Origin: Glebionis coronaria
Lineage: Eukaryota; Streptophyta; Magnoliopsida; Asterales; Asteraceae
Assembly (NCBI GenBank): GCA_025667525.1
Contig: CM046878.1
Coordinates: 77,665,696 to 77,729,695 of the forward strand
Direction: 5' to 3'
DNA length: 64,000 nt
A program made the position numbers and the translations under genes. Positions 10,427-21,152 of the stretch are shown here, one piece after another; the stretch's first letter is position 1; each line of letters opens with the position of its first letter. The notes under the pieces were generated by a model that was given only the letters and a program-made list of their open reading frames with translations, had not been told where the DNA came from and searched no databases.

Positions 10427-10664
10427 AAGACCTTTAGGTTAATGTTTTATATAAGTTTTCATTCGTAAACTACTTTCATTGTAAGCAAGTTTGATATCAT
10501 TAATCAAAGTGAAAGTTTGTTTATATCATTGTGTGTTCTTGTTTAAGTGTTAATTCCGCATAACACTTAGATTATCATAAGCATATACAAAGGTTTCTCT
10601 AAGTGTATTACTTGATCTAATCTCGTATACATAAAGCTAAATCGATCTAAGTTTGGGATCAACA

Positions 10665-11750
10665 TTGGTTTCCGCTTTAGTTGGGATTTTCACTTTCCAT
10701 GTTAGCTTCAGATTGGATTTGGGGTTCACATTTTAGTTGTTGATTCATGGTAGAGCTTCACTACAATGAAGGTCGTATTGTCATATTGTAAGAGCACTTA
10801 CACGGCTAAAAGCAGTTTCTATTAACTTTCTACTTGCCATTTCAGGCTCATCTTCCTCCAGTGCTAGTGAGACCACAACCTACGGACAACGCCTGAACTG
10901 GTAACCAACCTGCAAAACTGTAAAAAAGCACGGCTCAGTATGCTTCAAATCAGTAGCATAACTAAACAAGTAGTCTTTTAGTCATTGATAAACAACACAC
11001 TTTCAGATACATGTAACTATGTGTTTGCTTTAAGTGATTTAAACATCATTCAAATTGTTTAAATGTTCAATCAACTTACAATTACAAGAAGACAATTTGT
11101 TCACAGAATGAAAAGTTAAAATGTATGTTGCAACTGAACCACCGTGTGCATATAATAGGAAAGAAAACTAAAGAGCCATGATTAACACAGTGTAAGTGCG
11201 TAACTCCCTATTTCCCATGTTATCCATACATTTTAAATAGAGCGCCATGATTACCAATATTACTTTATTCTTTAAATGTTGAGCGATGTTCCTGTATGTC
11301 TAAAGTTAGGGTAAACTTCACTTCAAATGAGAAGACTAGAGGTGGAAGAACTATAAAAGTTAAGTGGATAAACTTAAGAGTGTGCATATTTAGTACAACA
11401 AATCTATATATCACTGTGTGTGTATTTTCCTAAGCTTCTTTCCTGCAAATCTTTTTGCTTTTCCAAGCGTCTGCTATGAAGGTAGTAAGGGTAAATAGCA
11501 GGAACAAGTTAAATTAATTCTTTAATTAAGATTGAAAATGTAATCTATGATCACAATTCACGACATGACATCGATTAATCGATTCTTAAGATAAAAAATA
11601 ATAGAACTATCGATTTATGTAAAAGAGTCTTTACATGATTATTCAAGATACTTTCTTAGGACTTCCCATGTATTTTTCGGAGTTGCTCAAAAGTCAAATA
11701 GTATCCAGACAATAATTGAAAGTATAGCCATGAGTAGATTAAAAACATAC
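10665..11750. other. AT-rich intergenic DNA, no gene recognised
   Basis: No coding frame or repeat boundary is convincing. It lies downstream (in minus-strand sense) of the eIF2B alpha fragment, where that gene's C-terminal exons would be expected. I could not find them. Confidence 0.5.
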
Positions 11751-12130
11751 CTGTGCAGAGAACCCGGAAGACTTTCTTACTTTCTGCCGCAGTCTTCAAA
11801 ATTTCCAACACAACTCTAGAAAAACCATGCACGAGGATCGTACAATCATTGGAAATAAAACTTGACCAAGCATCGCAATGATTTTCCGAGCCTGCAAAGG
11901 ATATCTTGGTTGAAGTTTGCCATATAAAATATGTAGATGCATACTAGTTAGAAGTTGAATGTATAGTGTACCTTGTAAGAAATCTCCCCAAACTTCTCTG
12001 CACGTTCAAGGAAGCGAGACTTGGCTGCATTGAAGTCCTCATATTCAACAGCTGAAGTTCTAGTTACGTAGCGCATAAAAAGATAACAACCAGCTGTTAA
12101 TGAGATGGAAGTTTTGTCTGATGCTTGGAA
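11751..12130 (-). pseudogene. eIF2B subunit alpha fragment, two exons, frameshifted
   Basis: Two adjacent minus-strand exons match plant translation initiation factor eIF2B alpha, the regulatory subunit of the nucleotide exchange factor for eIF2. The upstream exon (about 12130 to 11972) encodes SISLTAGCYLFMRYVTRTSA and ends GEISYK at an AAG/GTACAC donor. After an 80-bp intron the next exon (11891 to 11751) begins ARKIIAML behind a TTTGCAG acceptor. It contains CTILVHGFSRVVLEILKTAA and FRVLCT, and ends at a CAG/GTATGT donor. A single-base deletion at about 11861/11862 shifts the frame inside the second exon. N-terminal and C-terminal exons were not found. Splice sites are preserved, so this looks like a genomic fragment, not a processed retrocopy. 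Confidence 0.85.
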
Positions 12131-14049
12131 ATGCAGATATTTATAGCTTAAACTTAGACATCGCAATGATTACCCCAAGTCATATAATTTCATCAAGTAG
12201 AAAAATAAATCCTAGACTGCCAAAGATAAGATAAAAATGCAGAAAATTTATATCAAGCGAAGGTTACTTAAAAACAATAAAGTATATGCCGCAAATATGT
12301 TGCACTTAGCATGCAACATTTTATAGGTCAGAAACACCACATGAACGAACTGAAAACCAAACGGCAATTAATTAACGGGAAGCAAGCAGCAACATTATAG
12401 TATTATAATAAGTTTGTAGACTTAACTAGCACTCCATATTTCATTAGGGTATAATACTAAGGTTAGCCAAAAGCTTGACTATTCTCAGACTTAGCAACAC
12501 CTGAGCCTGTCAAAAGAAAACATAACTAACACCATTGCAATCTATAACATAATTGGTCAGATTGATTAGGTTCTATTTTAAAGAGCATCTGATTTTAATG
12601 GTTGGGTTTAGCTACTTTATATTAAATGTACATAAGTCAAAGCGATGTCTATCAAATGAAATAGAGAAAAAACTTACAGTCTAAAACATACTGTTCTAAT
12701 TGGCTAGTCAGCCAGAAAGTAGAGCTGATTATAGCCATGCTTTGTTTAATCATATGTCATTATATTTATCAAGTGTGTGTGTCAAGAGATCGAATTTCAT
12801 GTTCATACATATCATCTTCATTTTGTGTCATGGTATAGTATCCTAACATATGTAAAACTCACATAAATTCAAACCAAATTCTAATATTTCATATACAATC
12901 TAGATAAAGTCATATACATATTTCATATACACGTAATGAGTTTAGTAATAAAGTTAATCATTTTTTTATCCCCGTATTAAAAACGGGATTACCGGTTTGG
13001 TACCGTACCAAACTTTAGTGGTACAAATTTTTTTTCAAGCGAATTATAGGGTACCGCGATCGTACCCGATAGTAAGAACCGGTAACGGTACGGTCCGATA
13101 CCATACCGTTTTTTGATACCCGTTATCATCACTAACCATAATATCAGAACACAACTCACTATGTTTCATATCAGTAGCATAACTAAACAAGTAAACGTCT
13201 TAATCGCTATAAATTTTTTACCTTTAATTTACATTATCTAAATGGTTCTTTAGTTAAAGAAAAGAAAGCTAACATAGTCTCTGTTAGAAAAGCACAAATA
13301 AATATTCTAAGTAGACAAATAAAAATGGCTAAGATATAAACAAGAAAAGGTCCTGTTATTTGGGTTTTACTCAGATTTGAATAATGTACTTCAAATTGAA
13401 ATGTAGACATCAATTTTTAATATCCAAAGCAGGCCTCACTAATTTTATTAGAATCGAATTTGAATCCTTTTAACTTAGTTACAATCCTCAGGTTTGAAAT
13501 AACATTAAACACTTGGAAAGCTTCTAATATACAAATTAGCTTCATTAGAATGTATGGAGTATATAATATGAATGGCTATAGGAACAGTTGGTTAAGACTC
13601 ATCAATCAAATCTTATCACAGATCAATATAAAGATCTAAAAATAAAAGCAAAAACATAAATTAATATAGAACAATCACAGTTAAGATCTAAAAATAACAA
13701 AACTAAATTAGATTTTCTTTAATTAATACATAGCCTCATATCGATAATCGTATTGAAGAAAAAATGAAAATAACCTGATTTGTGATATGAACTGGAATTG
13801 GGATAATGGAGGGAGGTGACTAGCTAGGATCAGTAATGGAGAAGTGTATATAAGCCTCAGATCCATAATTAATACATAGCCTCGGATCAATAATTAAATT
13901 GAGATGTGAGATGTGAGGATAAGTTTATTTTAGAGAGTAAAGATAGTAAGTTATGAGATGTGGGATGTGAGGTTGAGAAGGATGGAGGGATAATTTTGAT
14001 TTTTGGTGAAAAAGTGAAAAATATAAGCGGGACAACAGAAAATGATGAA
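12131..14049. other. AT-rich intergenic DNA
   Basis: Mostly low-complexity AT-rich DNA without credible coding frames. The only distinctive block is the GGTACC-rich segment annotated separately. Short repeats of GATCTAAAAATAA occur near 13630 and 13685. Confidence 0.5.
12959..13135. repeat. GGTACC/TACCG-rich palindromic block
   Basis: A ~175-bp island dense in self-complementary pieces such as GGTACCGTACC, GGTACCG and GGTACGGT, in otherwise AT-rich DNA. It resembles a small dispersed repeat. No terminal repeats or target duplication could be fixed. Confidence 0.4.
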
Positions 14050-14064
14050 AATGTTATATGCGTG

Positions 14065-14210
14065 GGAAATCCGTGGCAAAATTATACCTTACATTACGAC
14101 GGATATTTTTTGTAGGAAATATGTGGGTAATTACCCACGAATTTCCCACAGATTTATAATATTTGTGGAAAATCTGTAGGAAATTACCCACGACTTTCCC
14201 ACTGAGGATC
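14065..14210. repeat. Left subterminal CGTGGG/CCCACG repeats
   Basis: Several copies of GTGGGAAAT / ATTACCCACG / TTTCCCAC in both orientations match the right-hand array at 16620-17150. Confidence 0.6.
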
Positions 14211-14299
14211 GTTTCCTTTTACTTTTCTCGATATAGATACATTGTTACGTATATACACGTCCGCGTACCAACATAAAAGATATCAATAGACAAAATGAT

Positions 14300-16400
14300 T
14301 TTCATAAACGTGATGTTCAACAGTTGAGAGTGAATCCTTGTACATGAGATGTTCAACGTGGTAGTCAGTAGGGTATCGTCGTACACAAATTTCAAACGGA
14401 TGAGTTTAGAGTGTAAGGTTATACATAAGATGTTAAACGGATGAGTCAAAAAGTATCTTTGTACATGAGATGTCAAACGGATAACTCAATATAGTATCGT
14501 TGTACACGACTTGTTGAACAGATGAGTCGATAGGGTATCATTATATACGAGATCTTTAAATGAGTAGTCGACAGGGTATCGTTGTATACGAGATGTTCAA
14601 ATGAGTAGTCGATAAGGTATCGTTGTACACGAGATGTTCAAATGAGTAGTCGATAAGATATCGTTGTACACGAGATGTTCAAATGAGTAGTCGATAGGGT
14701 ATCGTTGTACACGAGATGTTCAAAATTAGTAGTCGATAAGGTATCGTTGTACACGAGATGTTCAAATAAGTACTCGATAAGGTATCGTTGTACACGAGAT
14801 GTTCAAATGAGTAGTCGACAGGGTATCGTTGTATACGAGATGTTCAAATGAGTAGTCGATAAGGTATCGTTGTACACGAGATGTTCAAATGAGTAGTCGA
14901 TAAGATATCGTTGTACACGAGATGTTCAAATGAGTAGTCGATAGGGTATCGTTGTACACGATATGTTCAAAATTAGTAGTCGATAAGGTATCGTTGTACG
15001 ACGAGATGTTCAAATAAGTACTCGATAAGGTATCGTTGTGCACGAGATGCTCAAATGAGTAGTCGACAGGGTATCGTTGTACACGAGATGTTCAAATGAG
15101 TAGTCGATAGGGTACCGTTGTATACGATATGTTCAAAGGGTATCGTTGTATACGAGATGTTCAAAGGAGTAGTCGATACGAGATGTTCAAAGGAGTAGTC
15201 TATACGAGATGTTTAAGTGAGTAGTCGATAGGGTATCGTCGTACACGACATGTTCTAATGAGTAGTCGATAGGGTATCGTTGCACACAAGATGTTCAAAT
15301 GAGTAGTCGATAGGGTATCGTTGTATACGAGATGTTCAAAGGAGTAGTCGATAAGGTATCGTTGTATACGAGATGTTCAAAGGGTATCGTTGTATACGAG
15401 ATGTTCAAAGGAGTAGTAGATACGAGATGTTCAAAAGGTATCGTTGTATACGAGATGTTAAAATGAGTAGTCGACAGGGTATCGTTGTATACGAGATGTT
15501 CAAATGAGTAGTCGATAGGGTATTGTTGTATACGAGATGTTCAAATGAGTAGTCGATAGGGTACCGTTGTATACGAGATGTTCAAATGAGTAGTCGATAG
15601 GGTATCGTTGTATACGAGATGTTCAAATGAGTAGTCGATAGGGTATCGTTGTATACGAGATGTTCAAATGAGTAGTCTATATGGTATCGTTGTATATGAG
15701 ATGTTTAAAGGGTATCATTTTATACAAGATGTTCCAAGGAGTAGTCGATACGATATGTTTAAATGAGTAGTTGATAGGGTATCGTTATACATGAGATGTT
15801 CTAAGGAGTAGTCGATAGGGTATCGTTGTACACAAGATGTTCAAATGAGTAGTCGATAGGGTATTGTTGTACACGAGATGTTCAAATGAGTAGTCGATAA
15901 GGTATCGTTGTACACGAGATGTTCAAATGAGTAGTCGATAGGGTATCGTTGTACACGAGATGTTCAAATGAGTAGTCGATAAGGTATTAGTGTACACGAG
16001 ATGTTCAAATGAGTAGTCGATAAGGTATCGTTGTATACGAGATGTTCCAATTAGTAGTCGATAGGGTATTGTTTTACAAGAGATGTTCAAATGAGTAGTC
16101 GATAAGGTATCGTTGTACACGAGATGTTCAAATGAGTAGTCGATAGGGTATCCTTGTACACGATATGTTCAAATGAGTAGTCGATAGGGTATCGTTGTGC
16201 ACGAGATGTTCAAATGAGTAGTCGATAAGGTATCGTTGTACACGAGATGATCAAATGAGTAGTCGATAGGGTATCGTTGTACACGAGATGTTCAAATTAG
16301 TAGTCGATAAGGTATCGTTGTACACGAGATGTTCAAATGAGTAGTCGATCGGGTATCGTTGTACACGAGATGTTCAAATAAGTAGTCGATAGGGTATCGT
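14300..16400. repeat. 41-bp tandem repeat array
   Basis: The unit reads roughly GTTCAAATGAGTAGTCGATA then RGGTATCGTTGTAYACGAGAT, 41 bp. Close to 50 copies lie head to tail. The leftmost copies (14300-14500) are degenerate, the central ones near identical. Some junctions around 15120-15440 and 15700-15760 are shortened units lacking the GAGTAGTCGATA half. Stops occur in all frames, so the array is non-coding. Confidence 0.92.
14567..15061. repeat. Higher-order duplication of six 41-bp units (~247 bp)
   Basis: A block of six units bearing diagnostic variants in fixed order (GTCGACAGGG, then AAGATATCG, then AAAATTAG, then AAGTACTCG) occurs at 14567-14813 and again at 14814-15061. A third block starts at 15062 but diverges after one unit. 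Confidence 0.8.
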
Positions 16401-16545
16401 ATGTTTTATCGACTTTGTAATATGATTCATATGTTTTATCATCTTTTTAATGTACTTCGTATGTTTTTTGACTTTGTAATATAATTCGTATGTTTTTTCG
16501 ACTTTGTAATATAATTCGTATGCTTTATTGTTTAACTTTTATGGA
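16398..16545. repeat. Short tandem repeat, ~36 bp unit
   Basis: Four to five imperfect copies of CGTATGTTTTATCGACTTTG plus TAATATAATT lie directly after the 41-bp array. Confidence 0.7.
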
Positions 16546-16619
16546 CTTTATAATGTAATTTATATGTTTTATTGCATAAACTTTTATCAACTTTCTCACA
16601 GATGTATAAATCACAAAAT

Positions 16620-17150
16620 ATTGGAAGTCTGTGGGAAATATGTGGCTAATATGTGGAAAATCCGTAGGAACTCTGTAATCCGTGAGAAATCCGTGGGTAA
16701 TTTACCCACACATTTCCCACGGATATATAAATAATAAAATAATGTGTTTTTCGTGGGAAATCCGTGGGAAAGTTTCGTGGGAAATCCGTGGGTAAATTAC
16801 CCACGGATAGATAAATAATAATAATAATGTGTATACCGTAGGAAATCCGTGGGTAATTTGCCACAGCTTTCCCACGGATGTGTAAAATAACAAAAATAAT
16901 TTTGTACTCCGTGGGGAATCCGTGGGTAATTTGCAATCCGTGGGTAGTCCGTGGGTAATTTGTCACGACTTTCCCACGACTTTCCCACGGAAAACTTGGT
17001 CAATGCTTCTGTGGGAAATCCGTGGGAAATTTCCCACGGATTTCCCACGGAATATATTTTTGTCATTTCTGTGGGAAATCTGTGGGAATACCGTGGGTAT
17101 TTTGCCACGATTTTTGTTCCGTGAGAAAGATTTCGTGGGTAAAAGTTGTT
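16620..17150. repeat. Right subterminal CGTGGG/CCCACG repeats
   Basis: More than twenty copies of CCGTGGG or CCCACGG lie in alternating orientation within ~530 bp, ending next to the CACTA terminus. They create long artefactual ORFs rich in NYPRISHG-type residues on both strands. Confidence 0.8.
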
Positions 17151-17162
17151 TGTGTGGTAGTG

Positions 17163-18254
17163 AAATTCGATCCAAGTCAAATTAAATTAACAAAGAGAGA
17201 GTCGAGGGACTTGAAAAACGGTATGGAGAATTGAAAAGTATATGTACGATTCCAAGCAGACTACAAGACCACGATCAAGTTCCTTTTTCTACAGAGACAT
17301 GAGCATCGAAGCTTTAGTTGCTATTATAAATATGCCTACGGCCGTGTTAACGGTACATTCTTAAGATGTGACATTTGATGTATTTTTGTTTTGACATGTT
17401 TGAGCTTTTGTAACCCTTACATTTGATATATAACGTGTAATGCTTGAGCTTTTGTTCGATATTCACATTTTTCATATCTAATTAATATGATTTACAAATT
17501 ACGAATGTTAGGAGATAGTAATAAAAAGTCTAAAAATACAATCAAAGCTATCCAATGTATATTTGATGGACGCCTCCAAATTGTTATTGCATTATTGGTT
17601 CAGGCACAATTGGTTAATCTATACTAACTATATTTGATGGTTCAAGCACAATGTGAATTTAGGTGTCATAACGTTGCAATTCATAACGCGTTGAATTCTT
17701 TTCAGAAGCTCCATCGCTTCAGGTGCAAGTGCAAGGAAACCGATGGTATCAAATGCAAAAGGAATAAACACGTGCTGATTTTCAATGCATGATTTTTCAT
17801 GTTTTGGCACAATTGATTAACTCAAAATTACGTTTCAATTCGTATTTGACTTATTAAGTTTAGAAGATTTCCAACCCATAATCTACATTACGTTCTACGT
17901 TTCAATTAACATTTGACTTGTTAAAGCACATAAAATATATCCCAAAAGGAAACATATATACCAAGTAGAGCTATGCAATGAAAAGCAGTATTCAAAACAC
18001 AACTCTACCTATTATCGGAAATTCGAAATGTTATACATTATATCATCAATTGCTTATTCAACTCATTAAATGAAATACATAACATTTTTTTTCTTGAGTG
18101 ACATTTATAATCTTTTGCATGAATACATGTCGGGATGATCATGTTATTGACACTTATAAAAGCCACAAACTATTGAGGCATGATCGCCATTCATCAGCTA
18201 ATCTCATAACTACGTTACATAAAAATATACTTCCTCTCTTATGTTGTTCATAAC
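17163..18254. other. AT-rich DNA between elements
   Basis: Nothing recognisable apart from the short minus-strand fragment at 17628-17810. Confidence 0.5.
17628..17810 (-). pseudogene. Possible retroelement ORF C-terminal fragment
   Basis: A 60-codon minus-strand frame contains HVFIPFAFDTIGFLALAPEA followed by MELLKRIQRVM. This resembles a conserved C-terminal segment (F-P-F-x-F-x-T-x-G...LL-x-R-I) of plant retroelement-associated proteins annotated as reverse-transcriptase related. I cannot assign it to a specific family. The flanks have decayed. Confidence 0.35.
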
Positions 18255-18780
18255 TGATGGAGGCTCAAGTGTTGAAGAACGGGCTGACTTGTTTCTGGAG
18301 GCCTGATATCGCGTGACGAAGAGGAGTTTAGTAAAACGGGCATAACTTTTGCATCCTAAGTCCGTTTTCAGCCCGTGACCTGTCAAAACGTGCGTAAAAA
18401 GGAGACGGACGATGCTGTAAACAAATTCTAGGTGATTGCGGATTTTCAAGGCCCAAAAAGCCTTTTTACTATCAGTTTTTTTACATATTTATGTTTTTTT
18501 CACTTTCAGTTGGACTTTGTCTTTGGGCTACGGTCCAGCCCGTTGGATTTTTAGGGTTTTTCTTTATTTGTAGTCATTATTTAATTAATCTGCTGTAACC
18601 TTAACAAGACAGTTATCAGTTTAATAGAAGTTAAACCACTAGCCGTTGTGTTACCGTGTTTTACCCTAATTTTCGGGCATTCTTCAGAATCAACGATTAT
18701 TAGAAAAATTGTTTATGGCATTCTTATTGAATCAACAGATTCAATTACTTATCTTTGTTACTTTGTTTTTTAGTCTATAT
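18255..18780 (+). repeat. 5' LTR of the deleted gypsy element
   Basis: It starts TGATGGAGGCTCAAG and matches the 3' LTR remnant with a modest number of substitutions over the shared ~167 bp. The right boundary is placed just before the PBS and is approximate. Confidence 0.65.
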
Positions 18781-18783
18781 TAG

Positions 18784-18799
18784 TTGGAATCAAGAGCCA
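18784..18799 (+). promoter_or_regulatory. Degenerate tRNA-Met primer-binding site
   Basis: TTGGAATCAAGAGCC differs slightly from the canonical TGGTATCAGAGCC complementary to initiator tRNA-Met. It lies about 15 bp upstream of the gag start. Confidence 0.5.
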
Positions 18800-18813
18800 A
18801 AGTACCTGATCAA

Positions 18814-19853
18814 GATGCCTCCAAGGAGAACTAGGCCTATTCACGATGTGAATGAACATGAATTTGAGCATCGTATGATGGACAGAATGGAGGAGCGATT
18901 CGATCAAATTGTTGATCAATTGACCGACTAGATGAACAATTTGATGCGCAATAGAAGGCCTCATAATCGCCGTAATGAGGACGAAGATGCAAATCTTGAT
19001 GAAAATCTGGTTGGTGATGGTCCGTCTACTGATGAATAATGAGTAGGGCGACGGATGAGAGATTGCAGTGGGAGTAATGATAGGCGTTAGGAGACTAGAA
19101 TGAGGGTTGATATTCCTGAGTTTAATGGGGACACTTTAAAGCCTGATGAGTTTATTGATTGGCTTGTTTTTGTTGAAGAAGTATTTGAATTCAAAGAAGT
19201 TCCTAGAAAACAAAAGGGGTTCGTTGATCGCTACCAAGTTACGTGGTCGGCCATCCGCGTGGTGGAAAGAATTGAAACTGACGAGGAACAGAGTTGGGAT
19301 GTCAAAGATCACGAATTGGCAGAAGATGAAGAAGGTAATGAGGGATAATTTTATACCTCATAACTACCAGTGAATGATGTACTAGCGCTTACAGAATCTG
19401 AAACAGGGGGCCGAGTCTGTTGAAGATTATACAACCGAATTTTAACAACTAACTGCAAGGAATGACATTCAAGAGACAGAAGATCAACTTGTCTCTCGAT
19501 ACATTGGTGGTTTAAGAGTCCAGATCATGGATTCTGTTAACATGTTTTATCCGATGACACTTTCTGAAGCATATCAACGTGCACTGACTTTTGAGAAGCA
19601 GACCCGACGAGTGGGGAGTTCGTCTTCTCCTAAAATAACATGTACTTCTGGTTCGGGTAATGCGGCATCTCGTTTTTCCCCAAGTCAGGCTAAAGTAGTT
19701 GGTGAGAATACTGGATCAGTTCCTAAAGCGACCGACAGTGGTGGGTTCAAGTGCTTTAACTGTGGTGAACCTGGTCACCGACAGTCATAGTGTAAGAAGG
19801 CTGGGAAGAGGCAGTTATTTATTGAACCTGAGGAAGATGATGATGTGCCTTAA
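18814..19853 (+). pseudogene. gag: gypsy gag, multiple stops and a frameshift
   Basis: The ATG at 18814 opens MPPRRTRPIHDVNEHEFEH, a typical gypsy gag start. Stops occur near 18930 and 19037. A capsid segment (VDIPEFNGD...EFIDWL) begins at 19100, and a frame change near 19230 continues it (RGRPSAWWKEL). The zinc knuckle CFNCGEPGHRQS at about 19750-19790 is interrupted by a stop before its last cysteine. The acidic tail EPEEDDDVP ends at a TAA near 19852. Confidence 0.75.
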
Positions 19854-19879
19854 ACAGGAGGATTAGTTTACTTGTAACC

Positions 19880-21145
19880 ATGCAGGTTGATGTTCTAGGA
19901 CTTGATGTCATTCATGACATGGTGACTGTGGATCCATACTTTTCAGTTGTTTTTCACGATTTGCAATCCGAAGAGAAAAAAGATTTTGTTATGCATGATG
20001 GGTTCCTGTTCAAATGGAATCAACTTTGTATTCCTGATTCAAGTCTTCGCTTGCAAATTATTAAGGAGTTACATGGTGAAGGACAGGTTGGCCGTGATCT
20101 CACTTTACAGTTGGTTAAAGCTTCTTGTTTTTGGCCTACTATGAGGAAGGAAGTGGACCGTTACGTCAAGAGGTGTCGTGTTTGTCAAGTTTCAAAGGGG
20201 ACGGCTAATAATGCAGGACTTTATATGCCTTTGCCAGTTACTTTGCAGCCTTGGGTTGATATTAGCATGGATTTTGTGTTGGGGCTACCTCGTACTCAAA
20301 GGGGTAATGATTCAATATTTGTTGTTGTTGATCGTTTTTCTAAGATGGTTCATTTTATTCCTTGCAAGAAGACAACATATGCAGTTAATGTAGCCCAACT
20401 TTTCTTTAGGGATGTGTACAGTTTACATGGTTTACCTTCCTCCATTGTTTCTGAATGGGACACCAGGTTTTTGAGTCATTTTTGGCGTAATTTGTGGAAG
20501 ATGGTCAATACTCAACTCAATTTTAGTAGTGCTTATCATCCTCAAACTGATGGGCAAACTAAAGTTGTTAACAGGTCCCTTGATAACCTGTTAAGGTGTT
20601 TGGTGGGTGATCATGTGAATGCATGGGATCAGAAGTTGTATCAAGTGGAGTTTGCTCATAATCATGCTGTTAACCAGAGCACTGGGTCTAGTCCATTCCA
20701 AGTGGTTTATTCTGCTAAGCCACGTGGTCCTCTTGATCTTAAGAGTCCTCAGGTTTCTAGGTCTGTTCCCAAGAAAGTGTAGGATTTTGTTGAGGGGTCG
20801 CATGATGTTCATAAATCTGTTCGTGACAACTTGGTTCGAGCTACATCGAAGTACAAGCAAGATGCAGATCAAAAGAGGAGACATGTTGACTTTGAAGTAA
20901 GAGACTTTGTGTGGGCTGTTTTGACTAAGGATCGTTTCCCAGTTGGTGAGTATAGTAAGTTGTCTGCTAAGAAGATTGGTCCAGTGGAAATTGTAGATAA
21001 GATGAACTCAATTGCTTATCATTTGAAGTTGCCAAGCCATATTCGTTGTTCTGATGTTTTTAATGTAAAGCCCTTGTTGCCTTACCATTGTGATTTTTCA
21101 GATGATGATACAGCTGGGAATTCGAGGACGAATTTTTCCTATCCA
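19880..21145 (+). pseudogene. int: gypsy integrase with altered catalytic residues
   Basis: The frame begins just upstream of the zinc-binding domain (HGEGQVGRDLTL...CRVCQ, HHCC). The core follows with MDFVLGLP for the first Asp. The expected second Asp is Glu (SEWDTRF), and the expected Glu at D-35-E spacing is Lys (TDGQTKVVN). The enzyme would be inactive even without the stop at 20780-20782. The frame continues beyond that stop to about 21136, covering the C-terminal domain with KDRFPVGEYSKL and FNVKPLLPYH. The coding end runs almost into the 3' LTR. Confidence 0.8.
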
Positions 21146-21152
21146 GGGGGAA
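21143..21152 (+). promoter_or_regulatory. Polypurine tract of the deleted gypsy element
   Basis: CAGGGGGAA immediately precedes the TGATGGAGG that opens the 3' LTR. Confidence 0.65.

Larger units (their letters stand above)
1..10664 (+). mobile_element. Sirevirus-like Ty1/copia LTR retrotransposon, 5' end outside the window
   Basis: The order gag, protease, integrase, RT, RNase H on one strand is the copia order. A long additional ORF between RNase H and the 3' LTR is the hallmark of the Sirevirus (SIRE/Maximus) lineage. The 5' LTR and primer-binding site lie upstream of base 1, so neither element age nor target duplication can be read. The 3' end is bounded by a purine tract and a 497-bp LTR. 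Gag, pol and the third ORF are each broken by stops or frame changes, so the copy is defective, although integrase and RT catalytic motifs are still readable. A sense-strand motif with 21-bp phasing recurs throughout. Lineage assignment is from architecture and remembered family sequence; a domain search would settle it. Confidence 0.88.
10168..10664 (+). repeat. 3' LTR of the copia element (497 bp)
   Basis: The LTR begins TGTTGGGA after the purine tract and ends GGGATCAACA, giving TG...CA ends with imperfect inverted termini. It contains a phased motif cluster upstream of a TATA box, the usual U3 arrangement. The 5' partner is outside the window, so the right boundary is inferred from terminal symmetry. 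The following sequence, TTGGTTTCC, would be the flank. Confidence 0.7.
14050..17162 (-). mobile_element. CACTA-like non-autonomous DNA transposon with tandem-repeat core
   Basis: The right end, read on the minus strand, begins CACTACCACACAAACAAC at 17162, the terminal signature of CACTA (En/Spm) elements. Inside it is a dense subterminal array of CGTGGG/CCCACG units in both orientations (16620-17150). A weaker set of the same units lies at the left (14065-14210). CACTA transposases bind such subterminal repeats. Between them is a large 41-bp tandem array and no transposase gene. I could not find a matching CACTA terminus on the left, so the left end may be degraded and the 14050 boundary is approximate. 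Apparent ORFs over the subterminal repeats are repeat artefacts. Confidence 0.6.

Noticed and set aside
15923..16120. Minus-strand frame with repeated NISCTT-like residues
   Set aside because: Produced by the 41-bp tandem array, since 41 is not a multiple of three and the frame lasts only a few units.
14300..16400. CRISPR-like appearance of regularly spaced repeats
   Set aside because: There are no unique spacers; the whole 41-bp unit repeats, and the context is a plant transposon.
16646..17185. Overlapping frames on both strands with repeated NYPRISHG-like residues
   Set aside because: They are translations of the CGTGGG/CCCACG subterminal repeats and appear in several frames at once.
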